A stretch of DNA of 64,000 nucleotides, taken from Saprospiraceae bacterium (GTDB taxonomy: Bacteria > Bacteroidota > Bacteroidia > Chitinophagales > Saprospiraceae). Numbering within the stretch: position 1 is the first letter of the stretch; each line of letters begins with the position of its first letter. Where the stretch lies: positions 1 through 64,000 of the forward strand of contig JAHDBJ010000026.1 in the NCBI GenBank assembly GCA_020630435.1. Reading direction: 5' to 3'. The notes under the pieces were generated by a model. That model saw nothing but the letters and a program-made list of their open reading frames with translations. It was not told the origin of the DNA and did not search any database. Positions 1 to 10,700 of this stretch are shown in pieces. A program made the translations under genes and the position numbers.

Positions 1-60
1 ATTTTAGACTACAATCTTTGATTTCTGTCATCATAGTTTTTTGTTTATAATGATAGAGTA

Positions 61-92
61 AAGCCTAAGTTTTTATAACTTGGGCTTTTTTT
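61..92 (+). terminator. Rho-independent terminator of an upstream gene
   Basis: An 11-bp stem (AAGCCTAAGTT / AACTTGGGCTT, one G-T wobble) with a 5-nt loop is followed by a T-run. It ends a rightward transcript whose gene lies left of the window. Confidence 0.7.
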
Positions 93-258
93 ATACTGGG
101 TTTTGTTTAAAAGGTATGCTATTCAGTATTTTTTTCACCTAAAAAGCATCTAATTTTCAAGAAAGTGAGTATAAATACTTGTTGCACCTTTCAAACAAAA
201 TTTTACATTAAAAAAAATAACATTAATACACATGGTATAAGTTATTGAATATACTATT

Positions 259-1695
259 ATGAAAAATAGTAAACTCATATATTTATTGTCAAGTCTGAAT
301 AAATCAGAATTTAGAAAATTTGGACAATTTCTGAAAAAAACTTTTTTCAAAAAAGACAAATCTGTAATTAAATTATATGAAGTATTAGACAGGCGTTATC
401 CTGATTTTAAGGAAAGCTTATTGGAAAAGGAGCGGATCGCAAAAATAATATTTGGAAAGAATACGATGGCGGAGCAAAAAAAGCTAACCTATACCATGTC
501 TTATTTTACAAAAGCTTTAAACGACTACATTCTTTGGGAGCAAATTCAAAAGCAAACCTATGAAAGAGATTTTTTGTATCTCGAGGCATACAAAGAAAGA
601 GGTTTGGATAAGTTTTTTTATAAAAAGGCAGAAGAAATACAGGAAAAACTAGATCGACAACCTAGACGAGATGCTGAATATTACCAATTATGTTATCAAT
701 TAAATACTAAGATATTTGACTATAAAGGAATGCTTAGTTTTAAGGATAAAGCTGATAGTTTTAAAGAGATGATTGAACGATTTGACTTATATCTATTAAG
801 TACTAAGTTAACACAATATTTTGTAGCATTGAACATAAATGCTTTTGTTGAAGAATCTGAAAAAATACCAATAGCCTTTGATAATGAAATACTAGCAATT
901 GCAAAACAAGATCCTTATAATAAGAAATCCTTATTGAAAATTTATTACCTTCTAGTAGAGCAACTTCAGGATGATAGTAGAATGAATTATGAAAACTATT
1001 TTGAACTGAAAGAACTTGTACTAGAGCATATACACATCTTTGGTAAAGAGGATCTTGGAGAGATTTTTATTAATCTATTAAACTATACCATTAAGATGTA
1101 TGGGCAAGGTGAAGATTCCTTTTTTAGAGAGCGATTTGAAATATGTAAGTATGCAATAGAAAATAAGATATTTTTCTTTAATGAAAAAATACCATATATA
1201 ATATTCTATAATACTATTCAGGCGGGTTGCGAGTTGGGAGAATTTGAATGGGTTGACATTTTTTTTAATAAGTATAAAAACGACATAGAAGATAAGGCTA
1301 AAGAAAAAATTGAGTTATTAAGTCTTGCATATATTAATATGTGCCAAAAGAATTACGGAAAAGCACTAGATTTCTTGAAAAAAATCAAGTATTCTTCTTA
1401 CTATGATCATCTTTTAGCAAAGCCACTTAGAATTAGAATATACTTTGAGCAAGATGAAGATGTCTTGCTTTATGATTTACTTGAATTGTTTGCCCATTAT
1501 ATCCGAAGACATCCAAAAATTGTTGATTTTTCAAAAGAACAAATGAACAATTTCATACGATTTACAAAAATAATATATCAAAATAAATATTCTTATAAGT
1601 ATTCAAAACAAGAGCTAATTGAGTTGTTATCAGAACATAAAAATACAGGTCACAAAATCTGGCTACGTCGAATGATAGAAGAAGGAAAATATTAA
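259..1695 (+). CDS. Helical hypothetical protein, TPR-like
   Basis: I do not recognise a named function. The 478-residue product has no signal peptide or membrane segment, so it is probably cytoplasmic. It is rich in Lys, Glu, Tyr and Phe and appears almost entirely helical, with a spacing of aromatic and small residues that suggests TPR-like repeats, for instance around residues 340-400. The N-terminus (residues 5-25, LIYLLSSLNKSEFRKFGQFL) resembles the opening of a hypothetical-protein family I associate with Saprospira-like bacteria; that is recall, not a search. It stands alone: the next gene is convergent, and a hairpin that could stop transcription overlaps its stop codon. A repeat-based protein-interaction role is only an inference. 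Confidence 0.85.
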   Translation: MKNSKLIYLLSSLNKSEFRKFGQFLKKTFFKKDKSVIKLYEVLDRRYPDFKESLLEKERIAKIIFGKNTMAEQKKLTYTMSYFTKALNDYILWEQIQKQTYERDFLYLEAYKERGLDKFFYKKAEEIQEKLDRQPRRDAEYYQLCYQLNTKIFDYKGMLSFKDKADSFKEMIERFDLYLLSTKLTQYFVALNINAFVEESEKIPIAFDNEILAIAKQDPYNKKSLLKIYYLLVEQLQDDSRMNYENYFELKELVLEHIHIFGKEDLGEIFINLLNYTIKMYGQGEDSFFRERFEICKYAIENKIFFFNEKIPYIIFYNTIQAGCELGEFEWVDIFFNKYKNDIEDKAKEKIELLSLAYINMCQKNYGKALDFLKKIKYSSYYDHLLAKPLRIRIYFEQDEDVLLYDLLELFAHYIRRHPKIVDFSKEQMNNFIRFTKIIYQNKYSYKYSKQELIELLSEHKNTGHKIWLRRMIEEGKY

Positions 1696-1713
1696 GTGAT
1701 ATCTTCCTTCTTT
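1679..1713 (+). terminator. Terminator-like hairpin overlapping a stop codon
   Basis: AAGAAGGAA-A-ATAT pairs with ATAT-C-TTCCTTCTT, spanning the TAA at 1693-1695 and followed by TTTAAATTTA. It lies between convergent genes and could stop the 259-1695 transcript. The T-run is short. Confidence 0.5.
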
Positions 1714-1724
1714 AAATTTAAACT

Positions 1725-2603
1725 CTAGTGGACAATAGGAATTTTAATATTAGTGAATTGCTCATTTCCCTTCATTTGTAATATATAATGTCCTGTTGGA
1801 AGATTATATGTTGGAATTCTTAATGAATTTGTATTTTCATTAATAGTTTGATAATGCACTTTCCCATTCAGATCCAATAGTTGGATTTGTTGGTATGCTT
1901 CATCTAAATTGTTAATAACTATCTCTTGGTTAGCAGGTATAGGGTATACGCTTAAATTCATCTGATTTGTTTTTAAAGTTGGATTAGGATCAATTTCTGT
2001 AGAACAATCTCCAATTTGAACTTGCTTATCAATAGTATTTGGTATAGGATATATACTTTCATCTCCAATATTCTTATAACTAGCGTCTGTTATAAGAATA
2101 TAAATCGAGTGACATTCTTCTTCAAGATCTTCCTCTATTATACGACCATTTCCTCCACCATCTTCTGTAATTGCTCCAATTAATACAATTGAACCTGGTT
2201 TTGCCCAATAGTCACTATAGTTAAACTCTACTGCTATAGCATCTTGATAGATAGGAACAGTAGATGCCCCACTATGATTATGAGCCAAGTTTTCTTGAGG
2301 ATTACAAACTTGAAATGTATACTCAGAAGCATTTTTTTCATAAAAACAGGGTTCTGTCATATAGGTGTATATAAAATCTAAATAATATTCAGGATGAGTA
2401 GAATAAACCCTAAAAGAAACATTTAAACTTTCGACATTCTCTAATTCTGTAAAATTAGAGAATGTAAATGCTAAATGCCCTGCTAAACCTGATGGGAAGC
2501 CCTTTGTTTTTAATTCAAATATTTTTGCTTCAACAGTTTGGGCATTTACGTTAAAAAAAATAGTACCTAAAAATAGAATAAGCAATAAGCATTTGTCTTT
2601 CAT
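1725..2603 (-). CDS. T9SS-secreted surface protein, paralogue of the 2944-3840 product
   Basis: A signal peptide (residues 1-21, ending VNAQ) is followed by a body without recognised domains and a T9SS type-A sorting domain over the last ~80 residues ('SVYPIPANQEIVINNLDE', then 'DLNGKVHYQ' and 'NLPTGHYILQMK'). The protein should cross the outer membrane and be anchored or released at the surface. It shares its mature N-terminus (QTVEAKIFE), a central GSIVLIGAIT segment and the whole C-terminus with the neighbour at 2944-3840, so the pair arose by tandem duplication. Several cysteines in the body suggest disulfides. Both genes also share the sequence just upstream of ATG (AAAATTATTTT). The function of the body is unknown. 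Confidence 0.85.
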   Translation of the reverse strand: MKDKCLLLILFLGTIFFNVNAQTVEAKIFELKTKGFPSGLAGHLAFTFSNFTELENVESLNVSFRVYSTHPEYYLDFIYTYMTEPCFYEKNASEYTFQVCNPQENLAHNHSGASTVPIYQDAIAVEFNYSDYWAKPGSIVLIGAITEDGGGNGRIIEEDLEEECHSIYILITDASYKNIGDESIYPIPNTIDKQVQIGDCSTEIDPNPTLKTNQMNLSVYPIPANQEIVINNLDEAYQQIQLLDLNGKVHYQTINENTNSLRIPTYNLPTGHYILQMKGNEQFTNIKIPIVH

Positions 2604-2943
2604 AACAAAATAATTTTGTGTTTAATAAAAATAATAATAGCAAAACAGTTTAATTCGGTGGGTAGTTTTGTGCCAAAAAATAATAGCAACCTATGAATTA
2701 ATCTAAAAAAAATAAAGTACCCTATTTTTTGAATTCCAGTATATTATAAATAAATAGCAATGTTTTAAACATTGATTAATAAACATTTGATTTCAAAAAA
2801 AAAATACTATTAATCAAGATTTATATGTAAAAACTCTTTTAATGATAAGTTTAAAACTAATTCGAAAAAAAAATGTTATAATGGTTTTTAATGGAAACTA
2901 AACTTATATATAACAATATACAGGGGAGCAGCATCTATCCCAT
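2604..2943. other. Intergenic, AT-rich
   Basis: This gap separates the two paralogous T9SS genes. It is very AT-rich and must hold the promoter of the 1725-2603 gene. I see no full TAnnTTTG box, no convincing terminator for the 2944-3840 gene and no small ORF worth calling. Confidence 0.6.
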
Positions 2944-3840
2944 TTAATGGATTATAGGGACTTTAAGGTTTTTAATTTGATTGTCTTTTTTTATTTGTAA
3001 AAAATAATAGCCATTAGGTAGATTCCTTGTGGGAATTGTTATTGAACCGTTATTTTCATTATTGTGTTGAAAATGTACTTTACCACTTAGATCAATCAAT
3101 CTAAGCTCTTGATTATCGGCATCTAAATCACTTATCATTAATTCCTCATTGGCTGGAAGTGGATATACTTTTAATGCTGAATCATCTTCTCTAGATGTTG
3201 AGGTATTGTCTAGAGGTATACTTTCTGATTCAGGAACAAAAGGACAATGCCCTACTGAAAGACTTGCATTAATTTTTTCAGAAGCCATATATTGATTATC
3301 ATCTTCAATTTTTTTGTATTTAAACTTTAATATATTAATATTTATAGAATGACAGTCTCTATTATTACTACTTTGAATACCATAATCTGTTTCGGTATTC
3401 ATTACACGACCTCCGCTCCCATCGTCTGTAATTGCCCCAATTAATACAATTGAACCAGGTCTTCCTTCCCATTCAAAATCAAGTTTATCATCATTATAAT
3501 AAGGAAATATATAAAAGGTATTATTTCTATAAGTCAATCTTTCTCCTGGATAACAAATATCAAAAGTATAAATAGAACCATCTTTTTGATAATTACACTT
3601 ATCTAATGCAAAGTTTAAATAGTGATTAGGATTACTTGACTCAATTTCAAAAATAATTGTTATCTTCTCAATCTCGTTAGGATCAGAAAACCCTGAAAAT
3701 ATAAACCCTATATGACCTTTTAAATCTTCAGGGTGTTCAAAATTTTTCTTTTCAAATATTTTTGCTTCAACTGTTTGAGCATTTACACTACAAAAACTTA
3801 TAAAGAATACTGCAAAAATTAATAAATACCTGTTTTTCAT
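2944..3840 (-). CDS. T9SS-secreted surface protein, paralogue of the 1725-2603 product
   Basis: The 298-residue product begins with a signal peptide (residues 1-21, ending VNAQ), continues with QTVEAKIFEKK, has a central GSIVLIGAIT motif, and ends with a T9SS sorting domain (KVYPLPANEELMISDLD... DLSGKVHFQ... NLPNGYYFLQIKK). It is a diverged copy of the next gene downstream (1725-2603): ends and core are conserved, while residues ~60-140 and ~170-220 differ. Such duplication with divergent middles is common among surface proteins. I recognise no catalytic motif. Export by Sec and then T9SS is a strong inference from the two terminal signals. Confidence 0.85.
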   Translation of the reverse strand: MKNRYLLIFAVFFISFCSVNAQTVEAKIFEKKNFEHPEDLKGHIGFIFSGFSDPNEIEKITIIFEIESSNPNHYLNFALDKCNYQKDGSIYTFDICYPGERLTYRNNTFYIFPYYNDDKLDFEWEGRPGSIVLIGAITDDGSGGRVMNTETDYGIQSSNNRDCHSININILKFKYKKIEDDNQYMASEKINASLSVGHCPFVPESESIPLDNTSTSREDDSALKVYPLPANEELMISDLDADNQELRLIDLSGKVHFQHNNENNGSITIPTRNLPNGYYFLQIKKDNQIKNLKVPIIH

Positions 3841-4128
3841 AATAAAATAATTTTGTGTTGTACAATTATAATAGAAATAAAAGCTGTTGGAGTAACACCA
3901 AAATCCCTGAATTATGGGCAGAATTAGTGTCTAAATTCAATAATAAATTACGAATCATCTTCGAGGATAGAAAGTACACCATTTGTCACCTTCCAATTTA
4001 AATATTTAAAAATATAATATTTAAATAAATAAAAATCAATTAATTAAAACAAAAAATAGATGTCATTCATCAAAACTTATATTTAAAAAAATTTTAAATA
4101 AATTATATTTGATAGGACTATTTTTAAA

Positions 4129-4159
4129 AAGCCCAAACTACATTTCGTAGAATGGGCTT
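4129..4159 (-). terminator. Terminator of the LecA-like lipoprotein gene
   Basis: AAGCCCA...CTAC / GTAG...TGGGCTT forms a hairpin 40 bp past the stop of the 4199-5056 gene. The A-run to its left (4126-4130) gives the U-tract on the minus strand. Its layout matches the terminator at 7682-7714. Confidence 0.7.
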
Positions 4160-4198
4160 AGAAGTTACATATGACTTAAAAGTCAATTTTAATAACCA

Positions 4199-5056
4199 TT
4201 AAATTGGATCACATAATCCATTTTCCATAGGACATCCATTAGGACAAGTTCCATATTGAGTAGGACAATCATCATATTGGTTTGAAACGCCATCCCCATC
4301 TGAGTCCATAACAATACAACCATTCCCTTCAACAGTACCTGGAGTATTTGGACATTGGTCATAGGTATCATAAATCCCATCACCATCCGTATCTGTTGTG
4401 TCAACTCGATGAACTGTTACACTAAGACATCCCGAATTATTTGTATAAAATGTTGCATTTTCAGCATCGTTAGCATAAAAAGATAGAAGTCCCGATGATT
4501 CTGGATGGATCTTTTTATACGAACCGATCTTTAACTCTTCTTCTTTATTAATAGACGCAATTAAAGTGAACCATTTAGCATTTGAATATCGTTTTTGATT
4601 ATTCCAAAGGTTCATATAGGCATTTGTAAAGCCATTCGCATCTGTTGTGATTAACCAATCCTTCCATTCTCCTTGTGCTGAAATTGTATACTGAGCACCT
4701 TCTTCAAGCCACAACCATGTTTCATTCCAGTATATTTCAGAACAAATAGTAAATGTTTTTGATTCTCCTAGTTCCAAAGTACTAAAAGCAACCCTCTTAT
4801 TATCTGTATTTTTATTTTCTTTAGAATCTAAAGCTTGATCATATTCAGCCAAGTCTTGATTTGAAACTAAAAAATATTGGAGTTCCTTTTGTGCTTCAAT
4901 AGAGAGTTCTTGTATTTCGTCTAATTCGAGACCAAGTTCTAATTTATTACTAAGTTCTAAGATTTGCTTTTCTAGATAGATAGAATCTTCTGCTTCTTTA
5001 TTTTCACAAGCTACTAAGCTTGAAAATATTAATATTATATATATATACCTAAGCAT
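4199..5056 (-). CDS. Lipoprotein with LecA-like lectin domain and TSP3 repeats
   Basis: A lipobox (LVAC, Cys17) marks a lipoprotein. A helical linker spans residues ~20-85. Residues ~98-217 resemble the PA-IL/LecA galactose-binding jelly roll: a GAQYTISAQGEW strand, a WFTLIASI strand, and a terminal signature with Asn196-Asp197 and Asn206-Asn207 in 'FYTNNSGCLSVTV', matching the LecA pattern ND...YxNNSGxxSV whose residues bind calcium and sugar. Residues ~220-285 are two thrombospondin type-3 calcium-binding repeats (DTDGDGIYD, DSDGDGVSN, each with a CP motif). The tail resembles that of the subtilase gene just upstream, 62 bp away and same strand, so the two may be co-transcribed. A surface sugar-binding role is inferred; the lectin call rests on motif likeness. 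Confidence 0.8.
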   Translation of the reverse strand: MLRYIYIILIFSSLVACENKEAEDSIYLEKQILELSNKLELGLELDEIQELSIEAQKELQYFLVSNQDLAEYDQALDSKENKNTDNKRVAFSTLELGESKTFTICSEIYWNETWLWLEEGAQYTISAQGEWKDWLITTDANGFTNAYMNLWNNQKRYSNAKWFTLIASINKEEELKIGSYKKIHPESSGLLSFYANDAENATFYTNNSGCLSVTVHRVDTTDTDGDGIYDTYDQCPNTPGTVEGNGCIVMDSDGDGVSNQYDDCPTQYGTCPNGCPMENGLCDPI

Positions 5057-5118
5057 TATTTTTATTTTTTGATTATTAAAAAATAAAATAAAGGATATTA
5101 TTTCAATCCTCTATCCTC

Positions 5119-7059
5119 TTAAATTGGACATGGTGTGTCTCCTGGAGGAGGAGGACAACCATCTCCACAGGTTCCAAATTGATTTGGACATTGATCATTC
5201 GCATCATAAACACCATCTCCATCGCTATCGACGTTTTGACAACCATTATATTGTGCGCTACCTGATACATTAGGACAATTATCATAGATGTCTGGAACAC
5301 CATCACCATCTGAATCAGGTAATGGACATCCTCCATTTAGTGGTGATCCTGGTTGGTCAACACAATTGTCCAGACAATCATTTACACCATCTCCATCAGT
5401 ATCATCACAGGGAGGAATTGCAGCATTAACAGCATCTCGTGCATTGATTTTTCCATGTCCAAATTTAAAGTTACTTGGTCTTATTGGAAATGTTGAAGCA
5501 TTTCTCAAAATATTCAAAACTTGGATGCGTGTAAGATTAGGATCTGCTCCCCAAACTAAGGTAGCAATGCCTGCCATAGTAGCTGTAGCTACGGATGAGC
5601 CATTCGTTGATACAGGAGTATCATCAGAAAAGTCAATCCCTCGAGTTAAACTTGCTGAAGTTCTAGCATTATTAAAGTCTCTCTGCATAACAACTACAAA
5701 ATCAACTCTAGAACCTTTATGACAATTATGGCATTCTTCAAAATCATCCGTAGAATTATAATACCCATCCGCACTTTCTTTAATACCTGTAACAGCTATT
5801 GTTTGAGGTAACCTAGCAGGAAAAACTACTCCTGTAAAATTAGAAACCCCTGAAGACGTACCTGCGGCACAAAAGATTAGCTTTCCACGGTTAGTCGCAT
5901 AAATAATTGCATCTCTAATAACATTAACATTCATCTTTGTACCTATAGACATACTTATTATTCTTGCATCATTATCATCTCCTAGTGCTAGAAGAGCAGC
6001 CGCTACTCCAACCTTTTCTTGAAAGCCTAATATATACACATCATTTACAGAACGATACGAATCGATATTACATTCGTAAGCTACACCTCTAAGACTTCCT
6101 TGACATCTACTAGGAGCACCAATTACTCCTGCCATTCTTGTTCCATGTCCACATTGATCATGCGTTCCTTCAAGATTACCCTCATCATCTGTAAGTGTAC
6201 AGTATGCATCGATAGTACGACTTACTGATGAACCAGAACATGAACCTGAATCAGAAAAATCCGAACCTAATAAATCTTGGAAGTCGGATACACCTGAATC
6301 AATAACAGCTGTTGTGATACCGCCTCCTTTAGGTATATTATATGATGATAAAAGACTCCATGCAAGATCAATTTGATTTACATCATATGTCCAAGGAACA
6401 ATATCATTCCCTAAATTCTCTAAATCTGCATAATGTGGTTCGGTTTCATCTCCACAGCCAAAACTAGACAAACTAATTGAACCAGAGCTTGTTCTTTGTA
6501 CATCTTCTTCTAATTCATAATCTAAAGGTTCAACATACCTAACTTCTGGTAATAACCGAAGCGCATTAATCGTTGCTTCATTGCTGATGTTTAAAATAAC
6601 GTAGGGCAATTTATTAGGAGCTAACTTGATTATATCTCTTTGTGATAATCGTCGTCCCCTTGTTATTCTTTCTTTTTCTAAAGCAGTATCATAAACTTTT
6701 TGTAAGGCATTACTCCATGTTGAATCATTGATATCTATCAAGTGCATATTACTGCTCAGCTTTTTATGATTTGCTGGTTGGTAACCAACAGCTATGGTTT
6801 TATTACTAAGCATCGCTGCTTGATAAATCATACTAGAAGAGTATTTATCCCATGAGATAAGTTCTCCTTGATCCAATGTCTTTTTTAATTCTTTATCAAT
6901 AGTTGTTCGATTCCAAAAACTTGCGGGTTGGAAGACATCAAGTTCTCCTGTTTGGACTTGGGTAGAATGGAGGTCTTCTACTTCTGAAATAAATTTGTTA
7001 TCTTTTGAACAAGAAATAAAAAATAAAATTAATAAACTAAATAAAATTGACTTTTTCAC
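5119..7059 (-). CDS. Subtilase (S8) lipoprotein with TSP3 repeats
   Basis: The lipobox FISC (Cys17) marks a lipoprotein. Residues ~85-185 look like an I9-type propeptide (PYVILNIS...LPEVRYVEPLD). The S8 catalytic triad is visible: Asp254 in AVIDSGV, His305 in CGHGTRMAGVIG, Ser488 in NGSSVATATMAG. The oxyanion-hole Asn, normally in AAGN, is Thr401 here (CAAGTSSG). Many cysteines in the catalytic domain suggest disulfides. After residue ~550 come three thrombospondin type-3 repeats (TDGDGVND, DSDGDGVPD, DSDGDGVYD) ending in a Cys-rich tail related to that of the downstream lipoprotein. It is expected to be a calcium-stabilised peptidase at the outer membrane. The altered oxyanion residue may lower activity. 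Confidence 0.93.
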   Translation of the reverse strand: MKKSILFSLLILFFISCSKDNKFISEVEDLHSTQVQTGELDVFQPASFWNRTTIDKELKKTLDQGELISWDKYSSSMIYQAAMLSNKTIAVGYQPANHKKLSSNMHLIDINDSTWSNALQKVYDTALEKERITRGRRLSQRDIIKLAPNKLPYVILNISNEATINALRLLPEVRYVEPLDYELEEDVQRTSSGSISLSSFGCGDETEPHYADLENLGNDIVPWTYDVNQIDLAWSLLSSYNIPKGGGITTAVIDSGVSDFQDLLGSDFSDSGSCSGSSVSRTIDAYCTLTDDEGNLEGTHDQCGHGTRMAGVIGAPSRCQGSLRGVAYECNIDSYRSVNDVYILGFQEKVGVAAALLALGDDNDARIISMSIGTKMNVNVIRDAIIYATNRGKLIFCAAGTSSGVSNFTGVVFPARLPQTIAVTGIKESADGYYNSTDDFEECHNCHKGSRVDFVVVMQRDFNNARTSASLTRGIDFSDDTPVSTNGSSVATATMAGIATLVWGADPNLTRIQVLNILRNASTFPIRPSNFKFGHGKINARDAVNAAIPPCDDTDGDGVNDCLDNCVDQPGSPLNGGCPLPDSDGDGVPDIYDNCPNVSGSAQYNGCQNVDSDGDGVYDANDQCPNQFGTCGDGCPPPPGDTPCPI

Positions 7060-7681
7060 GATATTATTTTTTAAAAAAATTAGGTAATATCCAATCTCGA
7101 ATATGCGCAGTTAGATACTAGGAAATAGATAGAAAATATTAATCCATTATTAGAGTAATATTCATTCTCTATTGATAATACAAAGTTGCACTAAACAAAG
7201 CACGGATCAAAGTACAAAAAGCCTTATATTCCATAAAAAATAACACTTAATTAAATACATAAAGTAATATTAATCAATTTTTTAAACTAAAAAAGTATTA
7301 AAATTAATCAAAACAACTTTTAAATATCAAAATATTTATTTCGTAAATATATGTCATTACTAAAACTTGACATCACAAAGAGATTAATTTCACCTTTACG
7401 CACTATAATATTCTTTCTAGAACGTTTATAAAATTCAATTTTATACAAAATACTAGATTAATACTAGTTTAACATTTTTAAAAAAAAATTAAAATGTTAC
7501 AAAGTAATAAACAAATAAAATAAATATATATTAAAAAGTATTTAAACACTTAATGGAGTTAATATAAAAATGCACTTCTCAATAGAGTTTTAACGAATTC
7601 ATTTTTTAATCTCTAATCATTCTTTCAAGATTGTATTTTATATTCAGAAGTACATCTATCACAGCCTCTAACAGATTAATT
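7060..7681. other. Long AT-rich intergenic stretch
   Basis: About 620 bases with no supported ORF, between the promoter side of the subtilase gene and the terminator of the RHS gene. A toxin-type RHS protein often has an immunity gene just downstream; none is visible here. I see nothing else beyond A/T tracts. Confidence 0.6.
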
Positions 7682-7714
7682 AAAAAAGCCCGAACTACTT
7701 ATAGTAGAACGGGC
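7682..7714 (-). terminator. Terminator of the RHS operon
   Basis: GCCCG-AA-CTAC / GTAG-AA-CGGGC hairpin, with the A-run at 7682-7687 giving the U-tract on the minus strand. It lies about 65 bp past the RHS stop codon. Confidence 0.7.
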
Positions 7715-7778
7715 CAAAATATCTGATACACTATGACTTTTGTATCATTTAATACTATATGGACTATTTATCATTAAA

Positions 7779-10700
7779 TTAGGGAAATTTAACTTCTGCT
7801 TTTATAGAAGAATATTTTTCTTTAAGTCCTGATGCCGTAGATAAAACTTTTCCAATATTATCTGCTTTATATTGAGTACTTGCTGGTAGTGTCACACTAT
7901 TTCTATTAGCATCAATTTTAATAGAAAACTCAGCATTTACAAGAACACCTTCAGAACTTCGTTGAGTAACCACTTCCGTTGCACTTCCTTTTTTCCCACC
8001 TACGTCTACCGATGCATCGATAGGCCCTCCTTTAACACCAAAACTCCCACCACCATTTTTTTCACTATTCTCTGAATCCTTTGTTGTAGTTTCAATTTCA
8101 TTTGTTGTAATTACTACATTAATTTTGACTTCTTGTTCTCCATCTTTATATTCTCCTACCTCATAATCCCCCTTTATAGTTAAACCTTCACCAGAAAATC
8201 CAGATCCCTTTGACTCATCATCAGCCTGTAAACAATGATCAATACATACTACACCTACCTCAACCATATAGCTTCCAATATATTCTTCTTTTCCATCACT
8301 ATTTACACCATAAATCTTAAGTTCGAAAATATCTGTGTATTCATCATCGTCATCATTAGAATTAGGTGATAATCCCGTTTTATCACTTAATAAAATTGGA
8401 TCATTCCAAGCGAAGGCATAAGCAGATTTATCGATTTGAATATCCTGTTCTGCTAGTGGATCTACACTTATAAATCGACCAAGCGTTGCATCATACCATC
8501 TCGCATTAAAGTCACTTAGATTTATCCCTAAATCTTGATTCAATTCATTCCCATTGTATTGATAAGCATTTTCGGCTGTAATGGGGTGAACATTATCCCA
8601 ACTACCTTCCATGTTCATTCCAAAAGGATAGTAATGATTTTGTTGTAGGATCTCTTGCTTTGAAATAACTTGATCACCATTTAAATCTGCGAAGCTCACT
8701 CTAGTGTTTCCTAAATGATCATTGATTTTATACTCGTATTTATATCCTCCTGTTGCTTCATTAGGTGTCAATCGAACATCTTCAAAATAGGCTGCTTCTA
8801 AAGTATTATTTTCCAATTCTAATTGTGGCAAATAATCTTTTTGAATTAAAATATTACCACTTCCATCCCTTACAACCTTACGGTGTTTCGTCCCTGCGGC
8901 ATCATAAGTTATTGTAATATTACCTGAAGTGTTTCCGTTATTAAAACTTGGTGTCACTTGGATATACTTCGGTAGGTTTAAATAATTATAGTCAATCGTA
9001 AGTCCTTTGCCTGAATCCTCATCAATATTTCCATTATCATCATACTTAAAATTACTAGCAAAAGGTTTGAATCCTTTACGCCTTCCAAAGGCTTGAGGAT
9101 CGGATTCCTGTACTTTATCCAATCGATTTGTTCCACTATTGTAAGTATAGACTAAATCATCAATTTTTCCGTAAGAAAATGCCCCATTTTGTGATTCACT
9201 TGTCACTCCATTTCTCGATAAGGTCGTAATATTTCCAATATTATCATAAGTTGCACTCATGCTATATCTGCCGATTCCTTCTTCGTTATTTTGACTATTA
9301 ATTTCCTTATAGTCTGCTGTTTTTAGAAAATTCAAAGTAGAATACGTAAAGTCATATCTTTGCTGATTTTGACACATGACTTTCCAAGTCATATTTTCAA
9401 TGTTCGTTCCACTATAATTAAAGTTCATTGCAAATAAATCTTTAGGATCTTGCAGATTGTTATTTGGCATACAACAATCTTTCCGTTGTATTGGAAAACC
9501 AACATATATACTACCATCTCCCACTCTTAGACTTTTAAAATCACACGTTGAGCCTTTTATGTTAAATTCAAATAGTTGCCCTGTCGCTGTTTGTTTTGCT
9601 TCTATAGAAATCTCTTCAAATGCAAAGCCTTTTAGACTCAACCAATCTTCTAAATCTGTAATCAGTAAATCCAAATCCGTAGAAGAATATGGATAATTGG
9701 GTAAATTGATAGCTTGGGTATTTGTCTCTATATCCCTTACGAAAAATTCAGATGTACCTGTCAAAGGAGTTAAAAATTCATAATTACACAATCCCCCCAA
9801 CTCATCACAACTATAGTCAGTTAATGCATTTTCATTGATAGTTTTTAAGCGTCCTGCGACATCATAGGTATAATTAAGATTCTGAAGCCACGAATCAGCT
9901 GTTTTTCCTAGTGATTTTTGCCTTAATTGATCGTATTCATTATAAAATAGTTTGCTAACTTGTTTACCATTCAGCCAAGTCTCTTCTGGACGCAAACCAT
10001 CATCGTATACATAACTTTGATTAAATGTGCCATACTGGGTTGTATATGTAGTATACCGAATTAAATTAGCAGCATTATAATCATAATCATAACTTACTAA
10101 TCCATTGCCTCCTAAATCAGGACGATTGATTGAAGAAGACTCTATTCTAAAATAATCGTCATATTGATAATCCGTTCTCACAAAGTCTGTTGTATTGCCT
10201 TCAGTCATTAGTAATGCCTCCGTATAATCCGATACAGCCTTATTGGGTACATAAGTATTTACTGTTAATATTTGTGTAAATGTTTGCGGATATAAACTAG
10301 GATCTGTTGGCATAGAACTTAGAAACCCTGTTTCTAATATTCGATCATTATTATCGTAATTTATTCCTACAATGTTACCATTCCCATCTTTGGTCGCCAT
10401 CAATCGATCTAAATCATCATAGAAGTATTCTGTAATAACATTACCTGGTTCGGTTTTTCTTATAATCAAATTTCGATTATTATACACATAAGAATACTCA
10501 TCTTGATTGGCTAAGGTAACCGAAACGAGACGATTGTATTCATCGTATCTATGAATGGTTTCTACAGGATCGCCATCGTCATTATACTTTCTAAGGACTA
10601 TCGTATTATCTAATATATCCGATAAAATTTCCGTTGTATCCTTATTAGGGTCTATGGTAATTGTTTTAGAAAGCTTCAAGGTTTTCCCATCCAATGTATA

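Noticed and set aside
5288..5722. 144-codon rightward ORF inside the subtilase gene
   Set aside because: It is antisense to a gene with clear S8 motifs and TSP3 repeats; its Ser/Pro-rich translation is a typical shadow.
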